Source: Phanerodontia chrysosporium
Taxonomy: Eukaryota > Basidiomycota > Agaricomycetes > Polyporales > Phanerochaetaceae
DNA length: 64,000 nucleotides
Direction of reading: 5' to 3'
Assembly: GCA_001910725.1 (NCBI GenBank)
Contig: MJGA01000027.1
Coordinates: 248,001 to 312,000, forward strand
Part shown: positions 53,299 to 64,000 of the stretch, in pieces
Position numbering within the stretch: position 1 is the first letter of the stretch
Layout: every line of letters begins with the position of its first letter
Notes under the pieces: generated by a model
The model's database searches: none
What the model was told of the DNA's origin: nothing
Seen by the model: the letters and a program-made list of their open reading frames with translations, nothing else
Made by a program: the position numbers and the translations under genes

Positions 53299-55601
53299 TC
53301 AGCAGCTGAGATTGAACAGGAGAGACGATGCGCACCATAATCGCGTCAGCGCCGGGGCAACCTCGAGCTCCTCCTTCTCTGCTGTCACATCCTGCCCCCG
53401 CTCCTCGTCGCCTACCCGCTTCTCTTCCATGCCCCACGACTCGTCGACCTGCGTGTGCAGTGGCAGGCCCTTCATGAGCAGCGCCGCGAGGCCGCCTACA
53501 CCGGAAATGCCGATCATGACGAGCCACAGCACGCGTATGCTCTCCGCAAACGCAACGCGCACCTGCGTGCGCGCCGGTTCGGGCAGCGCAGGGATCACAG
53601 GTATCGCGCTGTATGCGATCGACACGCCGCCGGGCAGCGACTGCACGAACGCGGGCGGGAGGCGCCGCGTGAGCTGCGTCTGGAGCACGGCCGTGCCGAT
53701 CGTGACGCCCCACACCTGCGCGATGCTGTCAGCCTGTCGCAGCGCAAGCGAAGACGGCGGGAACACGCACCGCAGCGAACGACCGGCAGAACTGGAGGAA
53801 CGCGAGCGCCTGCGCGTTCGCGCGCACGGGCAGCGGGGCGAGCACGGGGAAGTAGCTCGCGCTGTACGCGATGCCACTGCCGACGCCGAGCAGCACGAGC
53901 GCGCCCGTCGCGCGTGCGATGTCCTGTTCCGCGCGGAGCGTCGCGAGCACGCCGAAGCCCGCTGCGTAGGCGGCCCACGCGAGCCAGAGCTGCACGCGGT
54001 ATGTCTTCGTTAGCGCGATGCTCGCGCCCGACCCGAGGAGTACAGGCCCCACCGACAGCACGAGCCCGAAGAGCAGCACTCCAGAACGAATCGGCGATGC
54101 GCCCCAACTGGCTTGGTAAAATGCCGGCGCAAAGTCTGGAGGCTCGTCAGCGGCGTAGGTAAGGGCAATGTCGAGAGGGACGTACAGAGGATGGAGAACG
54201 TGAGTAGCGGCGAAACAAAGGTCTGCACGTAGCTGCGTTGGCAGTCAGCGCGCTGGCGACCTGTACAGCGTATACACCACTCACCCGCTGAAGCTTGTGC
54301 GGTTCGACAGAAGCCAGATCGGGACCTGTGGAAAGATGAATGAACTGGCGTACAAACGGCGCAGGAACAGGACACGCACCAGCGGCTCCCTCGCAAACTT
54401 AGCCTCATATGCGAGGAAAATGCCGATTCCAACGAGGCCGACAACGAGCGGCACTACAATCGTTGTGGAGCCCCAGGGGTGCTGGACCCCACCCCACGTG
54501 AGCGCAATAACGAGGGCACTCGAGCTGCCGATCACAAGTGCAATGCCTCTGCAGAGTGCGCCGGTCAAGGTCATACGCGCGATGCAGGGGCGCAAGACTT
54601 ACATCCAGTCCATACGTCGCACTTTTTCGCGGAATGAACCTCGTGGTGTCTTTACGTTCAGGAAGAGCACCACAAGCACCATTGCTACCGCCGTAATTGG
54701 CAGGTTCAGGTCTAGTCATGTCTCATTAGCTAAGGTATCAAGGACAAAGGGTGGTAACGTACAGAAGAGCCATCGCCATTGGCCATTCTCTGCCAGTGCA
54801 CCGCCGACGATGGGGCCCATGCCCGCTGCGACAGACCATGTCCTGCACTCCCACGACCTGTGAGCACTCGGATACGTGAACTATAACCATAGACGCACAT
54901 GCTGATAAAGCCGTTGTAGACCGCGCGCTCGGCGAGCGGAACGAGGTCGGAGATGACAATGGACGTGATTGCAAGGATACTGCCGCCGCCGGCGCCCTGC
55001 AGGGCTGCAACAGAATCTTAGCGGCGTGTCGGTGGGGCGGGCGTATCCCAATACTCACTGCGCGCGGCGATCAGCCAGGACATGTTCTGCGCGCTCCCGC
55101 ACAGTGCGCTCCCCAGCGCGAACATTGCAAGCGAGAGCAACATGCACGGTCGCCGCCCAAAGACCTGTGCGCAGCGTGAGTACACGCGGCGGAGGGGACA
55201 ACACCGAGGTCGTACCTGGGCCATGCCGCCCGTCGCGGGTAGCAGTGCAGTCGCGGCGAGGGCGTACGCCGACGCGATCCACACGAAGTCCGCGCCTTGC
55301 AGGTCATGCACGATCGTCGGCAGCGCCGTGGACACTGCGGTCTGCAGTGCCGCGCAGATGTCAGCTCTGGACTCCGGGACGCAGAGGGAAGAGCACGCAC
55401 GAACTCGAGGGCGGAAAGGAAGAGCGAGACGCAGATGGCGAGGAAAATGAGCCAGAAGCGCAGGCCTTTGGACTTTGCGCCCGATGGCGGAGCACGTGCG
55501 CCCTGGTCCTCAGCAACATCGACTGCTACCACCACGTCCTCTTTGTCCTTCTCCGACTGGATGCTGGGGGTGAGGCTTTCGTGAAGGTCGTGAGCGGACA
55601 T
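53299..55601 (-). CDS. MFS transporter, DHA2 (14-helix) type, second copy of the convergent pair
   Basis: Start MSAHDLHESLTPSIQSEKDK at 55601. Helix 1 is FWLIFLAICVSLFLSALEF, then [27 protein letters not shown] and [20 protein letters not shown]. These are followed by [113 protein letters not shown] and WGVTIGTAVLQTQLTRRLPP. The tail is LPLHTQVDESWGMEEKRVGD and the stop is at 53299. All exons appear to join in frame. It is closer to the 50253 gene than to the spacer copy at 26965. It presumably arose by local inverted duplication. Likely a plasma-membrane exporter with unknown cargo. Confidence 0.88.
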
Positions 55602-56841
55602 CGTCTGGTGAGCGCAGCGGCTTAAGGGCACAGCACTTGCAGCTCAGAGCGGGGATGACGGGGGCTGGCGGCGCAAGGAAGTGAGCTGTTATACAGTCTC
55701 GGGAGCAGGGGCGAACCTTGGTTGAAGGGAACCATCAGGGTGGCTACAGTTCTCTGCAATAGAGTTGGACGACAGTTTGATGTATTCGATCTTGCTCGTG
55801 AAGCGAGGATACATGGATCATCGTTGATGCAGTCCCTTGCTCTAGACAAGGTGACCCTTGCATCGTGCAGGCAACCGTTCACGCTAGTGGGTAGATGAAC
55901 GCCTCGAGGACGAATGCAATGCGCTGTACTCGGGAGTTGGATGTTTCCGTGAACCTCGCTCTGGATTGGGTTATTGGCGCTATTGCGTAAAATGAGGGAT
56001 ACTAAATGCAGATACGAGAGCGAGGCACAATCATCCGGGTGGTACAGTCGGAGTCCTGTATAATTCACTACACTGATAAGCATGATTGAGAGGATGAGAG
56101 GATGTGAAGCCGAGCAACATACAGCTGAGATCTTGCAAGGGGTCGAATTTAGTACACCCGCGACGCCATATCCCAACGTCGCTTGTCTTCGAGATGGTAT
56201 TGTGCAAAGTGTCGGGCATGTTCAAAGTCGAATTCACGAACTAACGCGCTTTAGCGTGGGAAGCCCGATGAACCGAGGCGCCGGTCCTGCAGCGTGAGAG
56301 TCGGATACTTCAAGTTGCTCCCTGCCTTCTCTCCTGTTCAGCACGTCGGACTCGCACACCACATTTTGAACCACTCATTTCAGCTATGATCCGCACGAAA
56401 CGGCTAGCACGTTACCCCGAGGTGATTCGCTCAACCAGCCCGACTCTGGGACGGCGATGCACTCGTGAACTTGAGTAAATCTGTATCTGTGAGACAAAAG
56501 CGAGCCAGCTTCACAAAGATCACGGAAAGTACGTCAACGTACGTTGTTTTACTTTACTGTAATTGCGGCGCTGAAAAGCATCCACAAATAACTCAACACT
56601 GTCAAAAATGCACGATGTTCAAGAGCTATGATGCAGCGCATCCTACCCACCTGTGTCTGCTTCTCGCAGAAAACGAAGGCTAGGGACGCTGCGCTGGCGC
56701 GAAAGCACTAATTCTCACATGACTGGGGGAGGTGCGTGCGAAGATCAAGCCTGTGCTCAGACATCGTAGCGCCCATGGCGTACTCGGTGTCTTGCTTACG
56801 ACCCCAAGATGGCTACATGCAGAGAGCCTAGTCCTCTCAGA
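55602..56841. other. Unassigned 1.2 kb
   Basis: Between divergent genes (DHA2 on minus, F-box on plus). No recognised coding exon. Minus-strand open frames at 55622-56237 lack motifs. Confidence 0.4.
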
Positions 56842-58308
56842 ATGTTGTTCCCCGAACTCCTTCACCAGGTACTACAATACATCACTCCTGAGCGGAAGCA
56901 CCTTGCGCAAGGATTCGTCCATCAGTGACGTCAAGCGTACTTTGTCTCGCTGCTCTCTCGTTTGCCGCTACTGGGCGAAGGTGTGCCGTCCACTTCTATT
57001 CGAGAGGCTCACTATTCGCTCGCACAACGATCTTCACGCACTAGCGGCGTTTCTGAATTGTCCCGCGTCCAAGATAGGACACTACATCACCCATCTCGAA
57101 ATAAGGGAGTCAAGTGCGTGGACATGCATACACATCATACCTATCATCCTCTTCGGGCTTCTCCCAAGCCTCCAGCACGTTGAATTGGGTCCCGGACTAT
57201 CGAATCCTGGAAGCATTAAGCAGTGCCACGTTTGTCACACATTTCCTAGGCTCACCAACTTCGCCAGGACATTATCAGCATACAGTCATTCTCTTCCCAG
57301 CATCACAACTCTTACTCTACGTGCGTACCGATTTCAAGACTTGGGAACGCTTCTGCGCCTTGTATGCGCATTCAAGATATTGGAGACACTGCACTGTGAC
57401 ATGATCACCTGGATGGAGTCTCCACGTCCCATGGCCAACTACTTCCGCGCACTCCCGCAGCTGTCCCAGCCTACTCTCCGCACCATCACTGCACGCATGC
57501 CGATCGGAATGCTGCTTGAGAGCGTACACTTGCTGTGGCTATTTGGGCACAACAAGGTTCTCCTAGGGCGCCAGCGAGCTGGTCTGCTCTCTATCGAGGA
57601 GATCCCAACTCTCGTTAGTCTGGCTGCCTTCGTATTGGACTGGAGGAAGGAGGATCACTACATGACTCACTCATTCATATCCCCGGAGCTCCAGTACGTT
57701 GTGTTTGACGTGGATGCAAAATACGGTAAGCGTTTTACTTGATGACTTGCCGCGAACTGACCACCATGACCCGCCGTGCGTATCTAGAGAAACTGACAGT
57801 CGCCAAGAGGATACTGTCCCCGTCCGGCATGCAATGTCAGCTGACGTCCTCGCTCATCATCACGTCGGAAACTTTGCCAGATCTTCATCGTCATGTGTGC
57901 AAGCTGCGAGTGACGCGCTGCGAGTTACTGGTTCCAAACGCGAGTAACTCGTCCCTACAGCGCTTCTATGCGCTGATCGGAAGGCTACCTCGGCTTAGAA
58001 CAATCGAGTGGCAGTTCAGTCGCGAGCGCACTATCGAAGTACAGGCAGACCAAGAACGCTTTAGCCTCCTCAAGCGGCTGCCTGCAGAGCTCGAGGACCT
58101 GCGCGTCTCACTGGTCTTCATTGATTCGAATAGTGTTGACGTTGCTGCGTATCTAGGAAGCCTAGCGTATATCGTCTCTCCTCAGACGCATGCGCATCGC
58201 TTGCGCAGCAGTATCGAGGAACTCAAGACGTCGGATATTACAAAGACATTCGGACCATTCTTGCAAATATCGGCACTGGGATACGAAAGCATCGGAGTAA
58301 CGATGTAG
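56842..58308 (+). CDS. F-box-like protein
   Basis: The N-terminus MLFPELLHQVLQYITPERK matches the start of a fungal F-box. The rest of the box (SLVCRYWAKVCRPLLFERLT) follows in a different frame, so one base is off near 56890-56920. The body is a Leu-rich region without strict repeats, including HYITHLEIRES, ILFGLLPSLQHVELGPGL and LVCAFKILETLHCDMITW. After an intron (57726-57787) comes EKLTVAKRILSPSGMQCQL and the end YESIGVTM at 58308. F-box proteins present substrates to SCF ubiquitin ligases through Skp1. Basidiomycetes have hundreds of rapidly evolving members, and the target cannot be inferred. The start at 56842 is the ATG of the box; an upstream start is possible. Confidence 0.7.
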
Positions 58309-58379
58309 CGCCTTCTGCAGCGTTGTTCAAGGTGCGCGGAGCCATGATCGCATGATATAAGCCTCACAGCAGATGTCGA

Positions 58380-59899
58380 TTAGGCTTCGAGAGCTTTGCA
58401 CTCGTCGCTCTCGCCTTTCGTCGCACTCATGTTCCAGGGCGACGTAGCGCCCGACATGCTCGCGCTCTTCTGATTGTGCTTCGCTCGATACCGTATCCGA
58501 TCTCCTCAATTCTCTAGATACGCACTCTAGGAGAGGCATCGAGAGGCTATCGCAATCTGTAGGTGAACGCGGAGGGCAAACAGAGATCATGCTCAACGCC
58601 ACCTCCTGCATCACAGGTCGCCGCGTGGGCCGCTCGCCCGCAGTCTTCGGCTGTTGAGACGACGCATGTTCTCAGATTCTGCCTAGAGCAACTCCGACAT
58701 CGCAGGAGTGACAGGTCTGGGGCTGCGTCTCCCGCCGGCGATTGAGACCCTGCTCTTCGAAGAATTCGACGCTCGCGATCCGCTGCTCACCATTCCCAGC
58801 CAGAGCCACGACGTCTTCTGGTACGGCAGCCACACATGCATCATCAACTTCTATCTCGCAAGCATACTCGAGCACTGGCATCGAGTCGGTCCGCGTACCG
58901 GGAACGTCAAGTACAGGTGTTACAACAGCCGTTGCAACAAGATGATCCCACATGGACACCTGCGCTTTTGCTCCAAATGCCGGTTAGTCTCTGGTTCGAT
59001 TTATAGCCAGCTATCACTGACTGTAACGGATTTTCCAGGACGACTATGTATTGTGTAGGTCGTAGTGAGCGTATGTGCGGTTGGAGTCTAGCTGACCATC
59101 CGCGTGGACAGTCACGTCAATGTCAGACCATTGCCTGGGACGCTGGTCACCGAGACACTTGCAAACGCCAGAGAGGCCTGATTGAAGGAAGCGACGGTAC
59201 TCTTCTACAGCCTTCGCTAGGAAGTCAGGAACATCAGGAGCTAAGGCTTGGTCGAAAATTGAACTGGTGGCTAGACCAATGGCGACCTGTGCTCCACACG
59301 TCGCAAATGTTCGCCCTAGACCTTGCCAATTATCCCAACCGCGGATCGAGTCACTAGTATGTATGTCAAGTGCATAGCAGTCATTTGCGCGGTTGAACCT
59401 CGCCCGTTAGTGTGGAAATCAAGCTTCAAGAGAATGGCGAGCCAGAACACGGACGGCTCAGAGATTTCGATGTAAGTAGACTCTGCAGAGCGATATCATG
59501 TCTCAAGACTGAATGTTCCTGCAGCTTGTCAGTGGGACGCTGGTTCCACTTCACGACCTGCATACTGTCGACCCCGATGTCAGTCGCGAAGTAGAACGGG
59601 CCTCGACAAGGGACGGTGTTGCCTGTACACTGCACGTGCTAGTGGAAGGCCTACATGGTAATTGTCTCGCCAGCCGTGTGATGCAACCTGCAGTCCTCAA
59701 CGCGGACGTGTGGAGAGATATGGATAAGGCAAAAAGTGCGCAAGCAGGAGCGAGTTGGACGGCTTGGCTCGCGCGTGCGATCGCCAACATGGAGCCAAAC
59801 CAGGTGGTGGGCGCAGCAAAGTGGCTGTTGGAGACTTCGTGGAGCGGTCGGGCTGAACCTGGTGGGTCGGATGGACTCGGGGCGTATGGGCAAAGTTAG
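58380..59899 (+). CDS. MYND-type zinc-finger protein
   Basis: The zinc finger spans three exons: CYNSRCNKMIPHGHLRFCSK, CRTTMYC and CQTIAWDAGHRDTCK, a MYND pattern of Cys and His residues. Upstream, TGLGLRLPPAIETLLFEEFD and SHDVFWYGSHTCIINFYLAS are helical sequence common in basidiomycete MYND proteins. Downstream, after further introns, come KLQENGEPEHGRLRDFD and LVSGTLVPLHDLHTVDPDVS, then a helical tail to TAG at 59897-59899. Plus-strand coding potential begins near 58380, but stops in the read frame make the first exons uncertain. MYND domains mediate protein-protein contacts; this family is not functionally described as far as I know. Confidence 0.65.
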
Positions 59900-60034
59900 A
59901 GCTGATCATGTTCCAGTCGGTAGTAATACAGAGCTGTAATAAGTTATCGTCGAAGCAGGGGAAGGATATAGCAGTAGAGCGAGGACAACTTGGGTATTTT
60001 TAAGGACAGGACGGAGTGCCGTGTCATGCACCAC

Positions 60035-60882
60035 CTAGATTGGAAGAAGGCTGCCGGCCCCGCGCAAGGCCATTTGCGATCCGAACCGGAGCGTCTGCGT
60101 TCCGCCGGGAAATATGCGAGGACGTAGGAGACGAGGGCGACGACTTGAACGATAGCGCATATAAGGGAACCAATGTACGAATGTGCCTAGCAAAGGACCA
60201 AATGCCGTTAGCAGGAGGCGCGAATAGCTACGTGCGTCGTCTTACTCCGAGGGAGAAGTAAAGGGTCAGCGCTAGGCTGCCGATGTAGGCGAACGAGAAC
60301 GGCAGACGTTCTCTGGATACAAGATGCTTCATGTGATTTATTGGGCCGATGAGGACTGAGAATCTGGGTGACGGGCGAGTCAGCTGTGCGGTTGTACTGG
60401 AATGACGCGTGAAATCGCACCCGAACATGACGAGCAAACTTCCAAGGCTGTGGGAGGCTATAAGAATCGTACCATCATAGAGCATACATACACGCACCTG
60501 AAAGACAACGCGAATTTGGCAGGACGGATGGCTAACATGGGTAGTGTCAAGAAAGACACGAAGAAGCACACGGCTGCGCCCAGCAAGCAACCAGCGAATC
60601 CAAGCAGTCTACAATTCACAGACCATGGCTCAGAAGGATGATACAGGACGACAAGCTAGTCACGCACCTATCCCATCTCGACAGCGCAAAGTAGGCCTCC
60701 TCCTCGTTCGACCTCTCATTCGACCGCAGCGGGATGTAGCCTCCACCTATCGCGTTGTAGAAGCGGGAAAACGGGTTCGACGGCGGGTTGTTCTGTTGCG
60801 AGTCGTCATTGTTGCCGCGAGCCCAGCGGAACTGGGAGAGGTTTGCCCTGAAATTCTGCTCGGAGGACGGTGCTGGCGGCAT
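60035..60882 (-). CDS. SFT2: Sft2-like vesicle transport membrane protein
   Basis: A four-helix Golgi/endosome protein needed for vesicle fusion. The start MPPAPSSEQNFRANLSQFRW at 60882 leads to SNEEEAYFALSRWDR. After an intron comes LLGFAGCLLGAAVCFFVSFL with TLPMLAIRPAKFALSF, then GSLLVMFG, SVLIGPINHMKHLVSRERLP, FSFAYIGSLALTLYFSLG and AHSYIGSLICAIVQVVALVS with YVLAY. The expected end (FPGGTQTLRFGSQMALRGAG and SLLP) is reached only if one A is added to gggaaatatg at 60107-60115 on the plus strand. Without it the tail reads FPAERRRSG. This is a conserved housekeeping gene, so a consensus error is more likely than loss. Four to five short introns. Confidence 0.88.
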
Positions 60883-61534
60883 TTACAGATGGTGTGAGCT
60901 GCGCGAGCCCGACGCTTGCGAGTCCTGTCATCGGCGCTCAGCGCTCCAGCCTCGGATCACCGGGCCAGCGCTCCTAAGTGCGGGAGTTCAAGACCGGTGT
61001 GTGGTACAATCATGTTCTTTTTGCCCTTCTACCACAACGCAAACATTTCGTTCGGTCACCTATCTCTGCAGTCATCTCTGACTGTCATGTCTTTAGCAAG
61101 CATCTCAATTTCCAGCTGTTTGATGCTGGGCCCATAGGACGAGCGAAGGTCCTCTCTCTCACTATCTCTAACAGGTCCCGCCAGCCCTCAGTGCTCCCAC
61201 GAGTCCAGTAAACTTCTCCGAAATTAAGTCTCAGCGTGCCTTGGGGAGTCCATGAGGACACGAGATGGCTGTTGAGCGTTTGCTCCGATCGCGGGAGGAC
61301 TATCGGTGATATTCTATGCCCTGTTCTCATTGACCACCTCCCCGAATACGTCTCAAGGCGGCAATTGGCAGGCTATCCTGCGACAGTGGATATCATGCCC
61401 TGAGTGCGGCATCCGCATCTTGGAGCGTAGTATCAAACTTTGATCTCCACAGCTATGCAGTATTAATGAACCCCAAGCAGGATGCGAGCCATGACTGCTC
61501 GCAAACCGACGTCCCACACCGCGAGGGGGGAAAG
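60883..61534. other. Intergenic with an 81-codon minus-strand frame
   Basis: At 61085-61330 (-) a frame with LNFGEVYWTRGSTEGWRDLL looks protein-like but has no recognised family and no clear splice partners. Otherwise this is the divergent promoter region of SFT2 (-) and the hydrolase (+). Confidence 0.35.
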
Positions 61535-62951
61535 ATGGACTCCGAAAGGTTCGTTTTCGATCCCCGTCCAGATTACCAACTCCAGGTGAGTGGCCTAAAT
61601 ATTACTGTGAGCGATCACTCACATCCTCATCGGCTTTCGTCCTGTTGGCAGCTCTCCGTGAAGCGATACTGGCACTCTGATCACTGCAGCACCGACGACG
61701 ACGCCTTGACACTCGTGTTCTCCCATTGCGCCGGCGGGCATAAGGAACAGTGGGAACCTACCCTCGAGCACCTATTTAACCTCGTTGGAAGAAACTCTAA
61801 CGTCAAGATACGGGAAGCGTGGTCTATCGATGCCCCGGAACATGGAGACTCTGCTATCCTCAATGACCACCTACTCACCCAAGCGATGGACTGGCGGCCT
61901 GAGTTTCCTGTAAGCTCCTATATGATGACGATATTTGCTACTGACGTAACGTAGTAACCTGGGAGGACAATGCGCGAAGTGTACACATGTTCCTCTCGGG
62001 GCTCGGTACAGGTGTCAATGTCGACTTCCGGTCTCGCCGTCTAGTCTTGGTCGGACATTCTCTCGGCGCAGCAGTAATGTACGTCTCCTATACGAGAAAT
62101 CAAGTTCTGCATAGTCGGCTCATATGGACAGAGTGCTCTCCACTACGCATTTCCCGAGAGTGAATTTATCCGCTATGATTTTGGTAGATCCCATGATCAT
62201 TCGCAAACCCAAACCCGGAGAGTCCGATCTAGAATTTTCGGATGCGATAGGAAAACGTAAAGACCTCTGGGACAGCCGCGAGGCTGCCCTTCGCTACTTC
62301 TCGTCTGCGAGGCAATGGAAGAATTGGGATCGTCGTGTCGTCAAGTTGTACGCGGTATGTACTCACTCTTGCAGACAAGAACTGTCAGGTACTAATACAG
62401 CTGCCAGGAATGTGCCCTGAGGGATCTGCCTACCGAAACCTACCCGACCGTACGCATGGGGTTACGTTGAAGTGTACGAAGCGCCAAGAGGCTGTATGTC
62501 TGGATCTCATGCCCGTGCTCGCAGGTTTTCTGACCCGTTTACAGGCGCTATACCGTGACCGTCTCTGCTCCTTGAGGGCCTTTGAATATCTGCCGACGAT
62601 ATGTCAGCGGCTGCCAGTGCACCTTATCCGCGTCGAGCATGCCGATTTCATGTAGGCGCAGATAAGTTGCCACGAGAGTCTGCACTGATCCTATGTCTCG
62701 CCCTAGACCTCCCTCGTTCCTCGATGACATACCGACAAAAGGGACCCGCGGACTTCACGCCTCATCGCGCATCATCCCTGGCGTGGGTCACTTGGTGAGC
62801 ATCGTCTTTATTGCCCAAGCGTGTGTTGCTAACTCCGGGGTTCTAGGTTGTGCAAACGCATCCCGAGCGCCTGGCAGAGGCCATCATGGCAACGCTAGAG
62901 CAGAATGGCGCAGAAGCTGTCACAAGCACCGCCGCGCTATCGAGACTGTGA
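61535..62951 (+). CDS. Alpha/beta hydrolase, third (diverged) copy
   Basis: A paralogue of the arm hydrolases. Exon 1 reads MDSERFVFDPRPDYQLQ. It is followed by LSVKRYWHSDHCSTDDDALT, LVFSHCAGGHKEQWEPTLEH, WSIDAPEHGDSAILNDHLL and FLSGLGTGVNVDFRSRRLV, and the nucleophile elbow VGHSLGAAVM. Next are VDPMIIRKPKPGESDLEFS, WKNWDRRVVKLY, ECALRDLPTETYP, FEYLPTICQRLPVHLIRVEH, PGVGHLVV with the likely catalytic His, and EAIMATLEQNGAEAVTSTA to the stop at 62949-62951. A single base is missing in ccc at 62443-62445, where the frame must move to reach THGVTLKCTKRQ. An upstream in-frame ATG at 61466 exists, but 61535 matches the other copies. Confidence 0.82.
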
Positions 62952-63461
62952 ACCTTGTGAATAACGGGAATGCAGATGTTTCAACACACATCTGTATGCT
63001 CGCATTCCGCGGGCAGCCCAGATGGATCATGCGTGAGTTCGGATTTGATCACAGAAACTAGCGCGTCGACGATTGGGGAGATGGATTACGGGATGAGACA
63101 CACTTGCTCTCGTTCTGAGGACCTGTACCCACGCGCTAGCTCCTATAGAACTGCACGCGCCGTTCTATGACTCCAATTTCCCAGATGCACTACTTGTCAG
63201 GATGAAGTTCCGTACGCGCAATGTTCGGCACGGGACGACCGCTGTGGGACTGTTCCGCACACGGGATCATCAGCAGCCTCTTGCTGCTACTTACGTATGG
63301 GAGAGCGGGAGTTCTTGGAGCTTGGAACCTTGAGCGTAGCATGAAAGGGAAGCGAGGACCCTTTCCGACCTCCTGAATGCGCAGAAGGCGTCATGACTTG
63401 TTGGTGATTCCCTTTCATACTTTGCCATTGCTCACTCGAGCCGGCCATTTTCTGTAGCGAT
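62952..63461. other. Unassigned gap
   Basis: Short open frames only; no motif recognised between the hydrolase and the reductase fragment. Confidence 0.4.
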
Positions 63462-63698
63462 TCATGATGTTGTCTCCTGGTCATTTGGAATGTGCTGGAC
63501 GGTATCGGCAGGTATAGTCCGGAAACCCTCGACCGCGCCTCGGAGATTCAGAGAGCCCTTCCTCTTCCAATATCCGACCCACGTCTGTGCGTGCTCAGCG
63601 CCGATAGGCTCGAGCAAGGCAGTGCGGGGACTTAGCTGCGGCAGCTTTGCGGTCTCGCAGATATACGGCATCATAGCGGTAGGTAGGCGTGCGTGCAA
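63462..63698 (-). pseudogene. Orphan C-terminal fragment of an adenylate-forming reductase
   Basis: On the minus strand PQLSPRTALLEPIGAEHAQT followed by WVGYWKRKGSLNL matches the end of the reductase at 42098-46180 (SIDKLAPLG, HAQAWMNYWKRKGYLSL). Upstream of about 63700 there is no more reductase sequence; only about 150 bases separate it from tRNA-Thr. It is therefore a remnant of a second reductase gene. It is beside the third hydrolase but convergent with it, unlike the arm-side pair. Confidence 0.7.
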
Positions 63699-63848
63699 AA
63701 AGACTAACTAACGAAGCTAGTGCCAGCACGGTCTGTCCGGCTGTCGCAACTCGAGAGTCATCACGTCGCAGACACAGACATCTCCGTTACTTGATGCATG
63801 GAATTCGTGAACCGCGGCAGAGACCATCATAGATGGATGGCAAAAAGA

Positions 63849-63939
63849 TTCCCATTAGCCGACTCGAACGACTGACCTCGTCATCGCAGGAGCTAATCGC
63901 CCTACTAGTGACGCGCTCTACCAACTGAGCTAAACGGGA
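63849..63939 (-). tRNA. tRNA-Thr (anticodon AGU) with 18-nt intron
   Basis: The cloverleaf folds from TCCCGTT pairing with AATGGGA. The D arm is GCTC-AGTTGGTA-GAGC, the anticodon stem is CGTCA/TGACG, and the T arm is AGTCG-TTCGAGT-CGGCT. The anticodon AGT (63904-63906) is followed by A37 and then an 18-nt intron at 63885-63902, the canonical place for nuclear tRNA introns. Reads ACU-family Thr codons after A34 is converted to inosine. Confidence 0.93.
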
Positions 63940-64000
63940 TTAAATATTGAATACTTCTTACCGTACACGATTGTTTTATATTTCGTGCAATTCGGCACTG

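Noticed and set aside
1..64000. CRISPR arrays, prokaryotic operons, rRNA genes
   Set aside because: No regularly spaced repeats, no ribosome-binding-site gene starts and no rRNA-like sequence; the window is eukaryotic with spliced genes.

Overview
The window is nuclear DNA of a filamentous fungus, most likely an Agaricomycete (mushroom/polypore-type basidiomycete). The evidence is genes cut into many short exons by GT-AG introns of about 50 nt, a GC-rich coding style, the basidiomycete-expanded membrane families DUF6533 and DUF6534, F-box and MYND proteins of basidiomycete type, an adenylate-forming reductase, and a Ty1/copia retrotransposon. Two eukaryotic tRNA genes are present, one with an 18-nt intron directly 3' of the anticodon.

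Layout. 0-5 kb: the last exons of one cytochrome P450 (+), a FluG-type amidohydrolase (-) and a second, paralogous P450 (-). 5.8-11.2 kb: a full-length copia element (-) with near-identical 404-bp LTRs and a GTTTA target duplication; a 351-bp solo-LTR-like sequence is nested in its RNase H region. 11.6 kb: tRNA-Arg(UCU). 11.9-13.4 kb: a DUF6533 membrane protein (-). 14.2-23.2 kb and 32.6-41.6 kb: two ~9-kb arms of a large inverted duplication. Each arm holds an alpha/beta hydrolase, a degenerate DUF6534 gene and an SLC49/FLVCR-like MFS transporter, in mirror order. The 9.3-kb spacer holds a small Gly/Thr-rich CsbD-like gene, a charged conserved protein, a 14-TM DHA2-type MFS transporter and a second DUF6533 gene.

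Right of the arms, 42.1-46.2 kb: an adenylate-forming reductase (adenylation, carrier and reductase domains). It meets an anion:cation-symporter MFS gene (46.2-48.5 kb, -) tail to tail. Two more DHA2-type MFS genes follow (50.3-52.6 kb +; 53.3-55.6 kb -). 56.8-60.9 kb is more ordinary: F-box protein, MYND-finger protein and the Golgi protein Sft2. 61.5-63.7 kb has a third alpha/beta hydrolase and an orphan C-terminal piece of another adenylate-forming reductase, then tRNA-Thr(AGU).

Together, the reductase, hydrolases, P450s and six MFS exporters/importers look like a specialised-metabolism neighbourhood expanded by local duplication; this is inference, and no product can be named. Many otherwise well-conserved genes, even Sft2, need a single-base correction at a homopolymer to read through. 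That points to consensus errors in the assembly at least as much as to gene decay. All exon boundaries are read by eye, so each CDS is given as the genomic span from start to stop.
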